Of a stretch of DNA of 59,114 bases, positions 32,501 through 40,226 are shown one piece after another. The stretch comes from Allofranklinella schreckenbergeri. Its GTDB lineage: Bacteria > Pseudomonadota > Gammaproteobacteria > Burkholderiales > Burkholderiaceae_C. The notes beneath the pieces were generated by a model. The model ran no database searches and was not told where the DNA came from. It was given only the letters and a program-made list of their open reading frames with translations. The stretch's first letter is position 1. The number at the start of each line of letters is the position of its first letter. The DNA is taken from assembly GCF_003703475.1 (NCBI RefSeq), contig NZ_RDQM01000014.1:1-59114 (forward strand), written 5' to 3'. A program made the translations under genes and the position numbers.

Positions 32501-33639
32501 TGGACAAGCAGCGCGCGGCCATCGAGCAGCAACTGCCCGGCATTCAGAGTTTGGAAGAGGCCCTGAAACAACTGGGCGTGACCCCGCAAAAGGAATTGGA
32601 TCGCCTGGCGCAGAGCGCAAAGGAGGCCTTCGAGGCCGTGAAGCAATCGGGCCAAGCCACCCCACGCGAGATCAACGAAGCGTGGAAGAAGATGGCCGAA
32701 GCCGCCATTGCCGCCAACGACGGCGTAGCCGATGCCAGCCTCAAGGCCGCCGCCCAGCAACACGGCTTTGCCATCGAAACCGACAAGGCCGGCAAATCCA
32801 TCATCAAGTCGATGGAGGAGGCCAAGGAAGCCACCGAAGGCGTGGGCCAAGCCGCAGGCAAGGCCGGTGAAAAAATGGCCGAAGCCGCCCAAAAAGCCAA
32901 AGACGCCTGGGCCGACGGCAGCCTGGTCGAACAAGCCGAAAAACACAACGCCGCCTTAGGCAAGATTGAAGGCAGCTGGATCAGGGCCGACGTCGCCGCC
33001 AGCCAATACGCCAAGCAAATGGCCGAAGTGGTCTGGGAGCAAGGCAAAGCCATTGCCCAAATGAGCGAAGAACACGCCCGGCTGGTGCAGCAAATGGAAG
33101 CGCTGAGCGAGCAGCAGCGCAATTTGGAGGCCGTCAACAACGACGCCGTGCGCGGCTTGGAGGCGCTGCGCCTGCGCTATCTGGAGTTGACCGGCGATCA
33201 GGAAGCCGCCGCCGAGCTGAAAATGCAAATGGCCCGCCAGGAGATCGACCTCAAACTGGCCCTGCTTGAAATCGATTTGCAAAGGGCGCAAATCGCTGGC
33301 GATACGGCCGAGGTCAAGAAAATGGAGCTGCAAATCGCCGCGCTCAAAGAGCAGCTGACCTGGCTGGACAAAATCCACGCCAAGGAAAAAGAACTGCGCA
33401 AGGAGCGCGAGCGGGAAGAGCGCAGCCATGGCCGCAGTAGCGGTGGTGGTGGCAGCGGCAGCAGCAGCGCAGGCAGCCTGCCGCCGCCCGCGCCAGCGCC
33501 CCAGCCCCAGCCAGCCCCGCCCGCGCCACCTGCACCGCCCGTCCACATCACCCTGCACGCCCACGGCATCACCGATCCCGTGCGCCTGGCCAAGGCCATT
33601 GAGCCGGAATTGGCCAGGCTGGCCAGGCTGGCCCGATGA
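29509..33639 (+). CDS. Tail tape measure protein
   Basis: 1376 aa. N-terminal coiled coils to residue about 250 (ELERAAQASAQATAAQAQSA). A tape-measure domain around residues 300-520 (FAWIRDFGKTVPYELEAVTG; GEEALQLIERGVPVWDLLSR) with hydrophobic segments near 590-640, then three copies of an approximately 85-residue repeat (QAMQRAGVSAQATASALEAA type) between about 740 and 1010, and a C-terminal charged coil with a Ser/Gly/Pro-rich tail. It sets tail length, here predicted to be roughly 200 nm if the usual length per residue applies. Confidence 0.92.
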   Translation: MSQKDMKVSLLLSVAQTGLSHLQDVIRELEGAGVATDEFQQEAKELGEALARLERDSALMDTFGSLKRETAGLSKQLDVAAQQVDALAAELERAAQASAQATAAQAQSAQKLSAARAWQAQLQEAIAATRQEMQELKQASGESIAPHLTERLADARQQLKSLQAEAAVATQNTRLLAAANKENEAAAKNAARAEEALTGQYQRAVQEAGKLSASFNSKNKALSQTREHMQAAGLQTSQLALQQKALAERMQQISQSGDGLVARMRSTADAAKLQSAAVEKAGKAWATFQRGIAAGLGFAAAQIGLSGLGSALGTLRTGIEEVLRVGGGFEQMRAQLATLYGSIEQGQNAFAWIRDFGKTVPYELEAVTGAFTKLKAMGLDPMDGSLQAIADQAAALGGGVQTLEGVVLALGQAWTKQKLQGEEALQLIERGVPVWDLLSRATGKSAVQLQQLASAGQLGREAIAALIAEMGKANAGAAAGAMNTWNGQIALLKSNWQEFLDTIATSGILDLFREEVVAINQAIAELARTGELKAWAQAASDAIVSLYEAIKSGIGFFKDWGNELGTLTEVAIGFKTLSLGKTALGWGAEIALSAQNIEKSASVIAGAGKLAAAGWIGWNVGAWLREEFLVIEQAGIALAAGLTKAAARAQHYWESLKAVFTDDTLEAAEERFSQKLRQIDDDYAALFESAAQARQGQEQLAQAAETAAAAVQQQAAQTQQAAAAMGQAMAGAVKTIDEVDQAMQRAGVSAQATASALEAAFLQAVPKAQTLADIQALQDKLQALADAGRIGTDGVKAITGAIADHAQSIGQAMVGAIATIDQVDQAMRRAGVSAQATASALQEAFSQAIGQAKTLADIEALEKKLKDLEAAGRIGAEGVKAITEAIAKQRQSIEATDQARQAMLEGFKELGTDGAAALGQISEGAQKAIDAVDKIAAAAKEAGLGVNEAAQAIEKAFTAAVPKADSLQAIEALESRLKAAGQAGQIGAEGIARVQAALDKQRAAIEQQLPGIQSLEEALKQLGVTPQKELDRLAQSAKEAFEAVKQSGQATPREINEAWKKMAEAAIAANDGVADASLKAAAQQHGFAIETDKAGKSIIKSMEEAKEATEGVGQAAGKAGEKMAEAAQKAKDAWADGSLVEQAEKHNAALGKIEGSWIRADVAASQYAKQMAEVVWEQGKAIAQMSEEHARLVQQMEALSEQQRNLEAVNNDAVRGLEALRLRYLELTGDQEAAAELKMQMARQEIDLKLALLEIDLQRAQIAGDTAEVKKMELQIAALKEQLTWLDKIHAKEKELRKEREREERSHGRSSGGGGSGSSSAGSLPPPAPAPQPQPAPPAPPAPPVHITLHAHGITDPVRLAKAIEPELARLARLAR

Positions 33640-33683
33640 AGCCAACCGGCCACGGTGGCCGGTTTGCATGCTTGACCGAATGC

Positions 33684-33712
33684 TTGACGATAACGCGCGT
33701 TAGGCGGACAAT
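33684..33712 (+). promoter_or_regulatory. Promoter-operator of the toxin-antitoxin pair
   Basis: -35 TTGACG (33684-33689), 17-bp spacer, -10-like GACAAT (33707-33712). The spacer contains the perfect palindrome TAACGCGCGTTA (33691-33702), positioned to block RNA polymerase, as expected for autoregulation. The toxin ATG at 33720 is only 8 nt beyond the -10, so its mRNA may be leaderless. Confidence 0.6.
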
Positions 33713-33719
33713 ACCCCTC

Positions 33720-34034
33720 ATGCTGCCCACCGTCATTGAAGCGACCGAGTATCAGGCCCGCGTCACCAAGATCCTCACCGCCCAGGAGCGCGAGCAATTC
33801 AACGTCTGGATTGCCCACAACCCTTTGGCTGGCGATCTGGTCGTGGGCACGGGCGGCATGCGCAAAGTGCGCTGGGGCGCTGGCGGCAAGGGCAAAAGTG
33901 GCGGCGCGCGCATCATCTACTTTGAAATGCTGGCCGATGGCGTCATCATCTTGCTGACGATTTACAGCAAATCCGAGCGCGCAAGCCTCTCGGCCGCCCA
34001 GATATCGGCCAAGCGGAAAAAATCGGGCCTGTGA
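33720..34034 (+). CDS. RelE/HigB-type toxin
   Basis: 104 aa. The core IEATEYQARVTKILTAQERE, then GDLVVGTGGMRKVRWGAGGK and GGARIIYFEM...VIILLTIYSKSE is the RelE/HigB fold (phage-derived Gp49-like branch). These toxins cleave mRNA on the ribosome. Transcribed from its own promoter and overlapping the antitoxin frame region, 23 bp before it. Confidence 0.88.
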   Translation: MLPTVIEATEYQARVTKILTAQEREQFNVWIAHNPLAGDLVVGTGGMRKVRWGAGGKGKSGGARIIYFEMLADGVIILLTIYSKSERASLSAAQISAKRKKSGL

Positions 34035-34057
34035 TGGCCCAATCAAGGAGTATGGTT

Positions 34058-34432
34058 ATGGAGCAAAAACCAGATGGCGTACAAGCGGCCTTGCGGGCGC
34101 TGCAAAAGCTCGACGTGGATGCCGTGGTTGCCGCCGCCGAGCGCGATGCAGGCCACCCCATCCCCGGCCTGCGCCAGAGTCTGATGGACGCACGCGCGGG
34201 CAACTTCGCCCGCGTGCACACCCCCGAGCAACTGCAAGCGGCCGCGCGCAAGCACCAGGGCGCATACGAGCAGCGCAAACTCCAGGCAGGCAGCGCGCGC
34301 ATTCCCGGCGGCCTGCTTTCTGCCGAGGCGGCCCAGGCCCTGCAAACCCTGCTCGAGCGCGGCGCTCCATCGAAAGCAGCCGCCATCAACGCGGCGCTGA
34401 TTGCCGCCGCGCAGCGCAGCGCCCAGTTCTGA
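34058..34432 (+). CDS. Antitoxin with RHH-like C-terminal domain
   Basis: 124 aa; ATG 34058 with AAGGAG 7 nt upstream. The N-terminal part (VVAAAERDAGHPIPGLRQSL and ARAGNFARVHTPEQ) is the segment found before the HTH in HigA-like antitoxins, but the HTH is absent. Instead residues 85-120 (RIPGGLLSAEAAQALQTLLE, then GAPSKAAAINAALIAAAQ) look like a ribbon-helix-helix unit. Predicted to neutralise the toxin and bind the palindrome at 33691. Confidence 0.65.
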   Translation: MEQKPDGVQAALRALQKLDVDAVVAAAERDAGHPIPGLRQSLMDARAGNFARVHTPEQLQAAARKHQGAYEQRKLQAGSARIPGGLLSAEAAQALQTLLERGAPSKAAAINAALIAAAQRSAQF

Positions 34433-34447
34433 CACCTGTCAAAAGAC
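34430..34447 (+). promoter_or_regulatory. Late-operon element, copy 3 (tail-tip operon)
   Basis: Third identical copy of TGACACCTGTCAAAAGAC. Its TGA forms the antitoxin stop codon. It precedes the tail-tip genes by about 100 bp. In Mu the corresponding late promoter lies before gene P. Confidence 0.65.
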
Positions 34448-34458
34448 TCACCCCCGCA

Positions 34459-34498
34459 AACCCGGCACAGTGCCCGCCACTGGCCGGGTTTTGTTTTT
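34459..34498 (+). terminator. Terminator-like hairpin upstream of tail-tip operon
   Basis: AACCCGGC (34459-34466) pairs with GCCGGGTT (34483-34490), followed by TTGTTTTT. It lies just downstream of late element copy 3, as the terminator at 13489 does after copy 1. Confidence 0.7.
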
Positions 34499-34549
34499 AC
34501 AAAGCGCTTTATTCATGCCGCGCGGCCAGTGCATCCCACACTTGCCGCC

Positions 34550-37500
34550 ATGCCATCCGTCCAACGCTTTCTCTCCGGCCACAACAACGCCGCCCGCACT
34601 GCCGCATTGAGCGCCTCCAGCGTACGCGCCAGCCGCGCCATTGAGCGCGTGCGCGCCGCGCGCACGGGCGGGGGTAATGTGCGCTTGAGCGGCGATTACA
34701 CCGGGCATGAGGCCACGGCCATTGATGTGGAGATCGTCGCCGCAGGCGGCATCCCCCGCGCATCGCGCCCCCAGTTCGCGGGCGTGGGCAATGGGCAGCT
34801 CTCGGTGCAGGGCGTCGAGGCCGCCGCGCCGCTGCAATCGCTCACGCTCACGCTGGCCGATCTGGGCATCCCCACACAAACGGCATCGCTGGACGTGCGC
34901 ACGGTGCAAATCCGCGCCCGCGCCGCCGGGGCAGCGGGCAACCAGATTCGCCTGTCGGTGCAGCCCAAGCTCACGCGCGCGCCCACCGATTGGGCGCTGC
35001 TGTCCGATTGGCCCGCAGGCGGGGCGCTGCAACAAGGCGAGCAATGGGATTGGGGTGCGTTGCCGCTGTCGGCTCAAGGCGAGCTCGACGAGCGCAGCCC
35101 TCGTATTCAAGTTGGGCACGATCCGCAGGTCTATCGCCCCTACCGCGTGTACAAGGATGGGGCTTGGCAGTTTGGCCTCTCGCCCGCGCCCGAGCGCGCC
35201 TTGCCCAAAGGGGCGGCGGTGTGGCTGATCTCGGGCGGCTACGTCGTCACCGTCACCGATGGCCAGGCGACACAAACCTATGGCGACACCGGCGCAGGGC
35301 AGGGCGAGATCGCCAGTTTTTATGACCTGCTGCGCGCCCTGCAAGGCTCTGCGCTGGTGGAGGTGGCGGGCGTCGTAGCCGCAGACCGCGCCGTTGGCGG
35401 CATGGCCGCCATCGACGTGCCGCTGCGCACGCAGGCCTGGCTGCACAGCTTATCGGGCAAGGTGGAGCTGAAAGATGTGACCATCCCGCCGCTGGCCCCC
35501 ACGCAGTCGCTGATCGTGCGCTGCATCAATGCCGATGTGGTCGGGCGTGAGAGGTGGAGCGTCGTGGGCGATGTCTCCGGCGCATTGGCCGAGGCCGTGA
35601 CGGGCCAGCCCTACGCCAGCGCGGCGGCGCGGTTTGTGATCCCGGCCAAGGCGGCCAATAGGGAAAGCAGCGGCGAGCACTCGTTCAAGTACCAGCCCAT
35701 GCCCCGCGCAGAAGGCGAGGGCGTGCCCAGCGTATGCCTGCGCCCGTTTCGCTTCGGGCGCAACGCCAAGGCGCGCACGGTGACGTTTCGTTATCAACTG
35801 CGCCCGCCCGCTGATTGTTCGTGCAGCGACATGCCCACGCCCCGGCTGTCGTTGTCGTGTCTGGGGCTGGATTCATCAGGAGGGGATATGCCACTTGACC
35901 CCGCGCATCAGTCGCGGCTGCAAACGCTGTATGAATGGCGCAAAAACTTCATCGCCAGCAATACGGCGCAGTACTACGCCATAGCCAAGGATATGGACTT
36001 TGCCGATTTGGTGACCAGGCATTTTGCGGAGGCGCTCGCGGAGATTTACGAAGTGGCAGCCGCCCTGGCCGAGTGGGATGCTGCGTTAGTAGACATGCGC
36101 GCCGATCTGCAGGGCTTGGAGGGCTTGCAATGGACAGATTTTTCGGGCAGCAACTTGAACCACTATAACAACATAGATAGGCTGAATAACGAATCTATAG
36201 CCGTAAATACACCAAGCGAGCTGCTGGAAGTTTATGGCGATAATAAAAAATCTTGGATGCGTCAAACTCTTTCTACCAGAATCGCGGACCTGGCGCGCAA
36301 GTACGCCGCACGCATGGACTACTGCCGCGCCCTGGCAGGCATCCTCCCAAAATCTGACACCAGCAGCACAGACGCGGGCGGCTGCTGGATCGACCACGGC
36401 GGCTCCCATTGGTGGGTCGACGCCGAGGGCTATTACCTGCCCGCATTCTCCAACAAACCCTATATCTCATCGCGCCGCGACGCCGATACCGGCAAGCCGG
36501 TTTCGACCATGGAATTCGGCTTCGGGCTTGTGGTGGCATGCCCTGAGCGCCTGAAGGAAGGCGACGAAATCACGCTGCGCATCCTCACCGTATCGGGCGA
36601 GCGGCCGTACCAGGAAGGCGACGAAGCCGTGATCCAAACCGTAGCCGGCGCGCCTGCCTGGCTCTCGGGCGGCGTCGATGGTACGGACGTGCAAACCTGG
36701 CACGTGCTCGGCTCGGTCAGCGGCTCGCTGCCCGACTACATCGTGCCCACCAATGGCGCGGCCGCGCCCGTTTACAACCAGGCCGGGGTGCAATTGCGCC
36801 TGGCCCTGGGCGGCATCCCCTTCGCTTTGGGCGATGCGTTCAGCCTGTCGGTAGAGGCCGGCCAATGGCGCTGGCGCAGGGATGGCGGCCCCTGGAGCGC
36901 CGCCGCCAACATCCCGGCCACGGCCGCCGGAGACGACACCAGCGCTGCCCCGCTGGCCGATGGCCTGCACGTGCAGTTCATCGCCGGCGCCGCCCCCTCG
37001 TTCGTGCCCGGCGATGCCTACAACTTTGCCGTGCATCAGCCCTGGGCCGTGAACCACATACACAATGCACACGAGCGCGCATGGGGCTGGGCGGGCGGTG
37101 CGGGCTCGCTGACCATCGACCTGGGCGCGCCCACGCCCATTGAGGCCATTGCGCTGGCGCGCTACCACCTGCCCGCCGGGGCGCAGGTGCGCATCGCCAT
37201 CGATGGCGGCGCGCCCCACACGCTGGAGACCAGCGGCCCCGTGGCCGTCTGGATGCTGCCCGCGCCCGTGCAGGCTGCGCGCCTGACGATCACCGTGGCC
37301 CAGGCCGAGGGCGGGCACATCGGCTGGGTGTGGGCTGGTGTGCCCCTGTCCACCGACCACCACGCCAGCCAATGCCAGCGCACCCGCCGCTGGGCCGTGG
37401 GCCGCGCCGGCGGCATCAACCCCGCCGGGCTGTACGCGGGCGCGGGCGACGGCTGGCGCCTGGCCTGGTCGCCCAGCGATTGGAGCGCCTCGCGCCTGGT

Positions 37501-37720
37501 GCAGGACGACATGGATCGCCTCATGGCGCTATTGGACTGGGCGCAACAAAAAGACGAGCCGCTGATCCTCGTGCCCCACCACCGCCACCCGCAAGACGCC
37601 GCCCTGGTGCGCCCCGGCGCCGACGCGCTGGAGATCACCGATCAACACGCCTGGCAAGCCGATGATGTGCAGCACCGGCTGCTGTCCGCTACGCTGGAGC
37701 TGGAGCCGGTGTACGCATGA
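34550..37720 (+). CDS. Large tail-tip/baseplate structural protein (B3-like)
   Basis: 1056 aa; ATG 34550. No catalytic motif is recognised. A beta-rich N-terminal third, a central helical part with cysteine pair CSCSDMPTPRLSLSC (about residue 425), and a C-terminal region that includes HIHNAHERAWGWAGGAGSLT and a discoidin-like galactose-binding stretch (IEAIALARYHLPAGAQVRIA). The order tape measure, large tail protein, second large tail protein is typical of siphovirus transposable phages. Codon use around 36115-36350 is AT-richer than its surroundings, hinting at a recombined patch. Confidence 0.8.
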   Translation: MPSVQRFLSGHNNAARTAALSASSVRASRAIERVRAARTGGGNVRLSGDYTGHEATAIDVEIVAAGGIPRASRPQFAGVGNGQLSVQGVEAAAPLQSLTLTLADLGIPTQTASLDVRTVQIRARAAGAAGNQIRLSVQPKLTRAPTDWALLSDWPAGGALQQGEQWDWGALPLSAQGELDERSPRIQVGHDPQVYRPYRVYKDGAWQFGLSPAPERALPKGAAVWLISGGYVVTVTDGQATQTYGDTGAGQGEIASFYDLLRALQGSALVEVAGVVAADRAVGGMAAIDVPLRTQAWLHSLSGKVELKDVTIPPLAPTQSLIVRCINADVVGRERWSVVGDVSGALAEAVTGQPYASAAARFVIPAKAANRESSGEHSFKYQPMPRAEGEGVPSVCLRPFRFGRNAKARTVTFRYQLRPPADCSCSDMPTPRLSLSCLGLDSSGGDMPLDPAHQSRLQTLYEWRKNFIASNTAQYYAIAKDMDFADLVTRHFAEALAEIYEVAAALAEWDAALVDMRADLQGLEGLQWTDFSGSNLNHYNNIDRLNNESIAVNTPSELLEVYGDNKKSWMRQTLSTRIADLARKYAARMDYCRALAGILPKSDTSSTDAGGCWIDHGGSHWWVDAEGYYLPAFSNKPYISSRRDADTGKPVSTMEFGFGLVVACPERLKEGDEITLRILTVSGERPYQEGDEAVIQTVAGAPAWLSGGVDGTDVQTWHVLGSVSGSLPDYIVPTNGAAAPVYNQAGVQLRLALGGIPFALGDAFSLSVEAGQWRWRRDGGPWSAAANIPATAAGDDTSAAPLADGLHVQFIAGAAPSFVPGDAYNFAVHQPWAVNHIHNAHERAWGWAGGAGSLTIDLGAPTPIEAIALARYHLPAGAQVRIAIDGGAPHTLETSGPVAVWMLPAPVQAARLTITVAQAEGGHIGWVWAGVPLSTDHHASQCQRTRRWAVGRAGGINPAGLYAGAGDGWRLAWSPSDWSASRLVQDDMDRLMALLDWAQQKDEPLILVPHHRHPQDAALVRPGADALEITDQHAWQADDVQHRLLSATLELEPVYA

Positions 37721-39363
37721 TCGCCTGGCTCGACATCGACGGCGACGATGCCGCATGCAGCGTCAGCCTCACCGGTCCAGCCGACCGGCAGGCCGCCGCC
37801 GCTGCCACCGGCGCAAGGGTGATGCCCCTGCTGCGCGGCCTCTCGGCCATGGATCGGCCCCTGTCCGTGCCCGGCATCGCCGCCGCGCCCGTGAGCAATA
37901 TGCAGATCACGCTGGATAACGCCGATGGCGCCATCACCGCCCTGTGGGGCGCGCGCCCGCCTATGCGCCGCGCCGCGCGGGTGATGGTGTTGCGCGCTGG
38001 CGTGCCAACCGCCGTGTTCTCAGGTATCGTCACCGGCATCGATCTGGGGCGCGAGGCGCGCCTGACGTTGGAGGCGGGCATGGAGCGGCCGCTGTCGGAC
38101 AATCTGCCCCTGCGCACCAGCGCTGTGTGGGGCGGCTGGCGCGATGTGCGCGTGCTGCCCTGGTGCTGGGGGCGCGTCACGCTCACGCCCATCCAGTACA
38201 GCGGTGACCAGCGCGTCTATGTGCTGGCAGACCACCCGATTGCGGGCGTGGACGAGGTCAAACGCGACGACGTGCCCACCACCGCCTACGCATGGCACAA
38301 CGGCCTGGACAGCACCGGGCGGGCCGTGGCGTTCGTCGAGCTGGCCGAGCCGCTGGCCGAAGGCGAGCGCCTGGCCGTCACCCTGCGCGGGCGCATGCAC
38401 CCGCAAACCGGCCATCTGCTACAAACTCCCGCCGAGATCGTGCACGACCTGCTGGCCAACCTCGCAGGCGCGCCCGTGCAGTGGGCCGACCTAGACGACT
38501 ACCGCACCGAAACAGCCGACATCGCGCTGGGCGGTGTGCTCTCTGACAACAGCATCAGCATCCGCGCCGCCGTGGACAAGATCATTCAAAGCGCAGGCGG
38601 GGCCTGGGCAGCGGCCATGCCTGGCATTGCCCTGACCTGGCCCCCGGCCGCTGATGCCGCCGCCCCCGCGCCGCGCATTGACGCCCTGCGCGCCCATGAC
38701 CTGCATGCTGCCGCCGCCGCCAACGCCATCTACACGGTGTTGCGCGTGCTTTACGACTGGGACGATGCCAGCGACCGCTACCGCCGCGCCGTGCAACTGC
38801 GCGCCCCCGAAGCCGCGCGCCAATACGGCGAGCTGGAGCTGGAGTGGCCTGCCCCCTGGCTGCGCACCCCGCGCCAGGCCGAGGCGCTGGGGCGGCGCAT
38901 GCTCGCCCAACTTGCCCGCCCGCGCTGGCGCGTCACATGGCAGCAAGCCTTTGCAGACCTGCCCACCGGCGCATGGATCGACATGCAACACCGCCTCTCG
39001 CCCATCGGGGGCCGCCACCGTCTCATCACCGCCGAGCTTGACCTGGCAAGCGCCTCCATGCGCTGCCAGATTGAGGCCCCGGTGGGCGATGCGCCTGAGA
39101 TTGAAACCGAGCGCGTCTCCAGTGCATTCGATCCGCTCATTCAGCCCGGCGTCACCGTCGAAGTCGCGGATGGGGAAATTGTTTTTACCGTGCGCGACGA
39201 GCAAGGCCGCGCGCTGGCGGGTGCGCGCGTGACGATCAATGGCGGGGCAACACGTATCGCCGACAACCTCGGGCGCGTGAGTTTTGCCGCTGCGCGAGGG
39301 CGCCACGTGTTGCTGATCGAGGCCGACGGCTACCCGCCATCTGAGGCCGTCGTTGTCATCTAG
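37717..39363 (+). CDS. Tail-tip protein with C-terminal Ig-like domain
   Basis: 548 aa, overlapping the previous gene by 4 bp. Residues 1-440 are a tail assembly module with no motif I can name. Residues about 475-548 (GVTVEVADGEIVFTVRDEQG and RALAGARVTINGGATRIADN) form a carboxypeptidase-regulatory/Ig-like beta-sandwich, commonly used by phages to bind cell-surface carbohydrate. Confidence 0.75.
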   Translation: MIAWLDIDGDDAACSVSLTGPADRQAAAAATGARVMPLLRGLSAMDRPLSVPGIAAAPVSNMQITLDNADGAITALWGARPPMRRAARVMVLRAGVPTAVFSGIVTGIDLGREARLTLEAGMERPLSDNLPLRTSAVWGGWRDVRVLPWCWGRVTLTPIQYSGDQRVYVLADHPIAGVDEVKRDDVPTTAYAWHNGLDSTGRAVAFVELAEPLAEGERLAVTLRGRMHPQTGHLLQTPAEIVHDLLANLAGAPVQWADLDDYRTETADIALGGVLSDNSISIRAAVDKIIQSAGGAWAAAMPGIALTWPPAADAAAPAPRIDALRAHDLHAAAAANAIYTVLRVLYDWDDASDRYRRAVQLRAPEAARQYGELELEWPAPWLRTPRQAEALGRRMLAQLARPRWRVTWQQAFADLPTGAWIDMQHRLSPIGGRHRLITAELDLASASMRCQIEAPVGDAPEIETERVSSAFDPLIQPGVTVEVADGEIVFTVRDEQGRALAGARVTINGGATRIADNLGRVSFAAARGRHVLLIEADGYPPSEAVVVI

Positions 39364-39374
39364 GAGCAAACACA

Positions 39375-40061
39375 GTGACAGAGCGCAGACGATTCTTCCC
39401 AAGCAAGCGACGAAATATCGAACCAGGCCAGCGCGTGGCCGTAGAAGTACAACTGCGCCCCGAGGGCCCCGCCCCGAAACTGGAGGCCGCGCCAGCGCCA
39501 GAAGCGCCGCCGCCGCCACCGCCGCCACCGCCACCGCCACCGCCACCGCCGCCCGCCTGTGCAGTCATTGGGGCAGGCTGGATCGGCCTGTCGGTAGACG
39601 AGTGGGGGATGCAGTCGCGAACATTGCCAGATGGCCGCATCGAGATCTCCGACTGGAACACCCGCACCGTTTGGTCTGGTGCCCCTACTCAGACCAACAG
39701 CGACGGCAACCCCCTGCCCGTGCCCGCCGAAGGCTTTCACTGCCATGAAGCCCGCGTGCATTTCGATGCGTTGCGCCCAGTGCGTGGCGGCATACACGCC
39801 GTGCTGCAAGGCACTGCACTATCGGCCGCACATTGGACGTTTCAGTGGGACGGCGCAGAGATCGGAGCGCCGCAAATGCCGCAGAGCATCCACTACGGCG
39901 GCACTATTGCAGTGAGCACCTGGGGCAACGTGTTGCAGGTGGTCGGCAACGAGGTCACATACGACGGCACGGAGATGACGTTCAGCCTCACGGCCTGGGC
40001 CCATTGCGGCGGCGAACAAGTCGCCGAGCTCAAGCTCGATATCTATTTCCCCGGGCATTGA
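39375..40061 (+). CDS. Tail protein with polyproline hinge
   Basis: 228 aa. Basic N-terminal arm (MTERRRFFPSKRRNIEPGQR) that probably binds the previous tail protein, then 16 consecutive prolines (residues 45-60), then a beta-rich domain (RTLPDGRIEISDWNTRTVWS ... AELKLDIYFPGH). It looks like a tip protein on a stiff proline spacer. The proline codons form a simple repeat at 39507-39554. Confidence 0.7.
   Translation: MTERRRFFPSKRRNIEPGQRVAVEVQLRPEGPAPKLEAAPAPEAPPPPPPPPPPPPPPPPACAVIGAGWIGLSVDEWGMQSRTLPDGRIEISDWNTRTVWSGAPTQTNSDGNPLPVPAEGFHCHEARVHFDALRPVRGGIHAVLQGTALSAAHWTFQWDGAEIGAPQMPQSIHYGGTIAVSTWGNVLQVVGNEVTYDGTEMTFSLTAWAHCGGEQVAELKLDIYFPGH
39507..39554 (+). repeat. CCN trinucleotide tract coding for 16 prolines
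   Basis: Sixteen proline codons, mostly alternating CCG and CCA, one of which is CCC. Slippage in steps of three would change spacer length without breaking the frame. Confidence 0.85.
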
Positions 40062-40206
40062 CAGCGGCCGGGCAAAAAAAGACGGGCGACTGCACTGGTG
40101 TTGCGGGCACCAGCGCAGCCCCCGATCCGCTGAAGGAGCCAGCAAATCAGGCAAGGCCCGCCACACTCGCGAGTGCGGGGCGAGCCTACCACGGGCGTTA
40201 CAGCCT

Positions 40207-40223
40207 GTGCAAAGGATTTGCAC
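40207..40223 (+). promoter_or_regulatory. Hairpin over the Com ribosome-binding site
   Basis: GTGCAAA (40207-40213), loop GGA, TTTGCAC (40217-40223), ending 3 nt before the com ATG. The RBS AAAGGA (40211-40216) spans the stem and loop, so folding would limit translation. Confidence 0.5.
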
Positions 40224-40226
40224 ACC

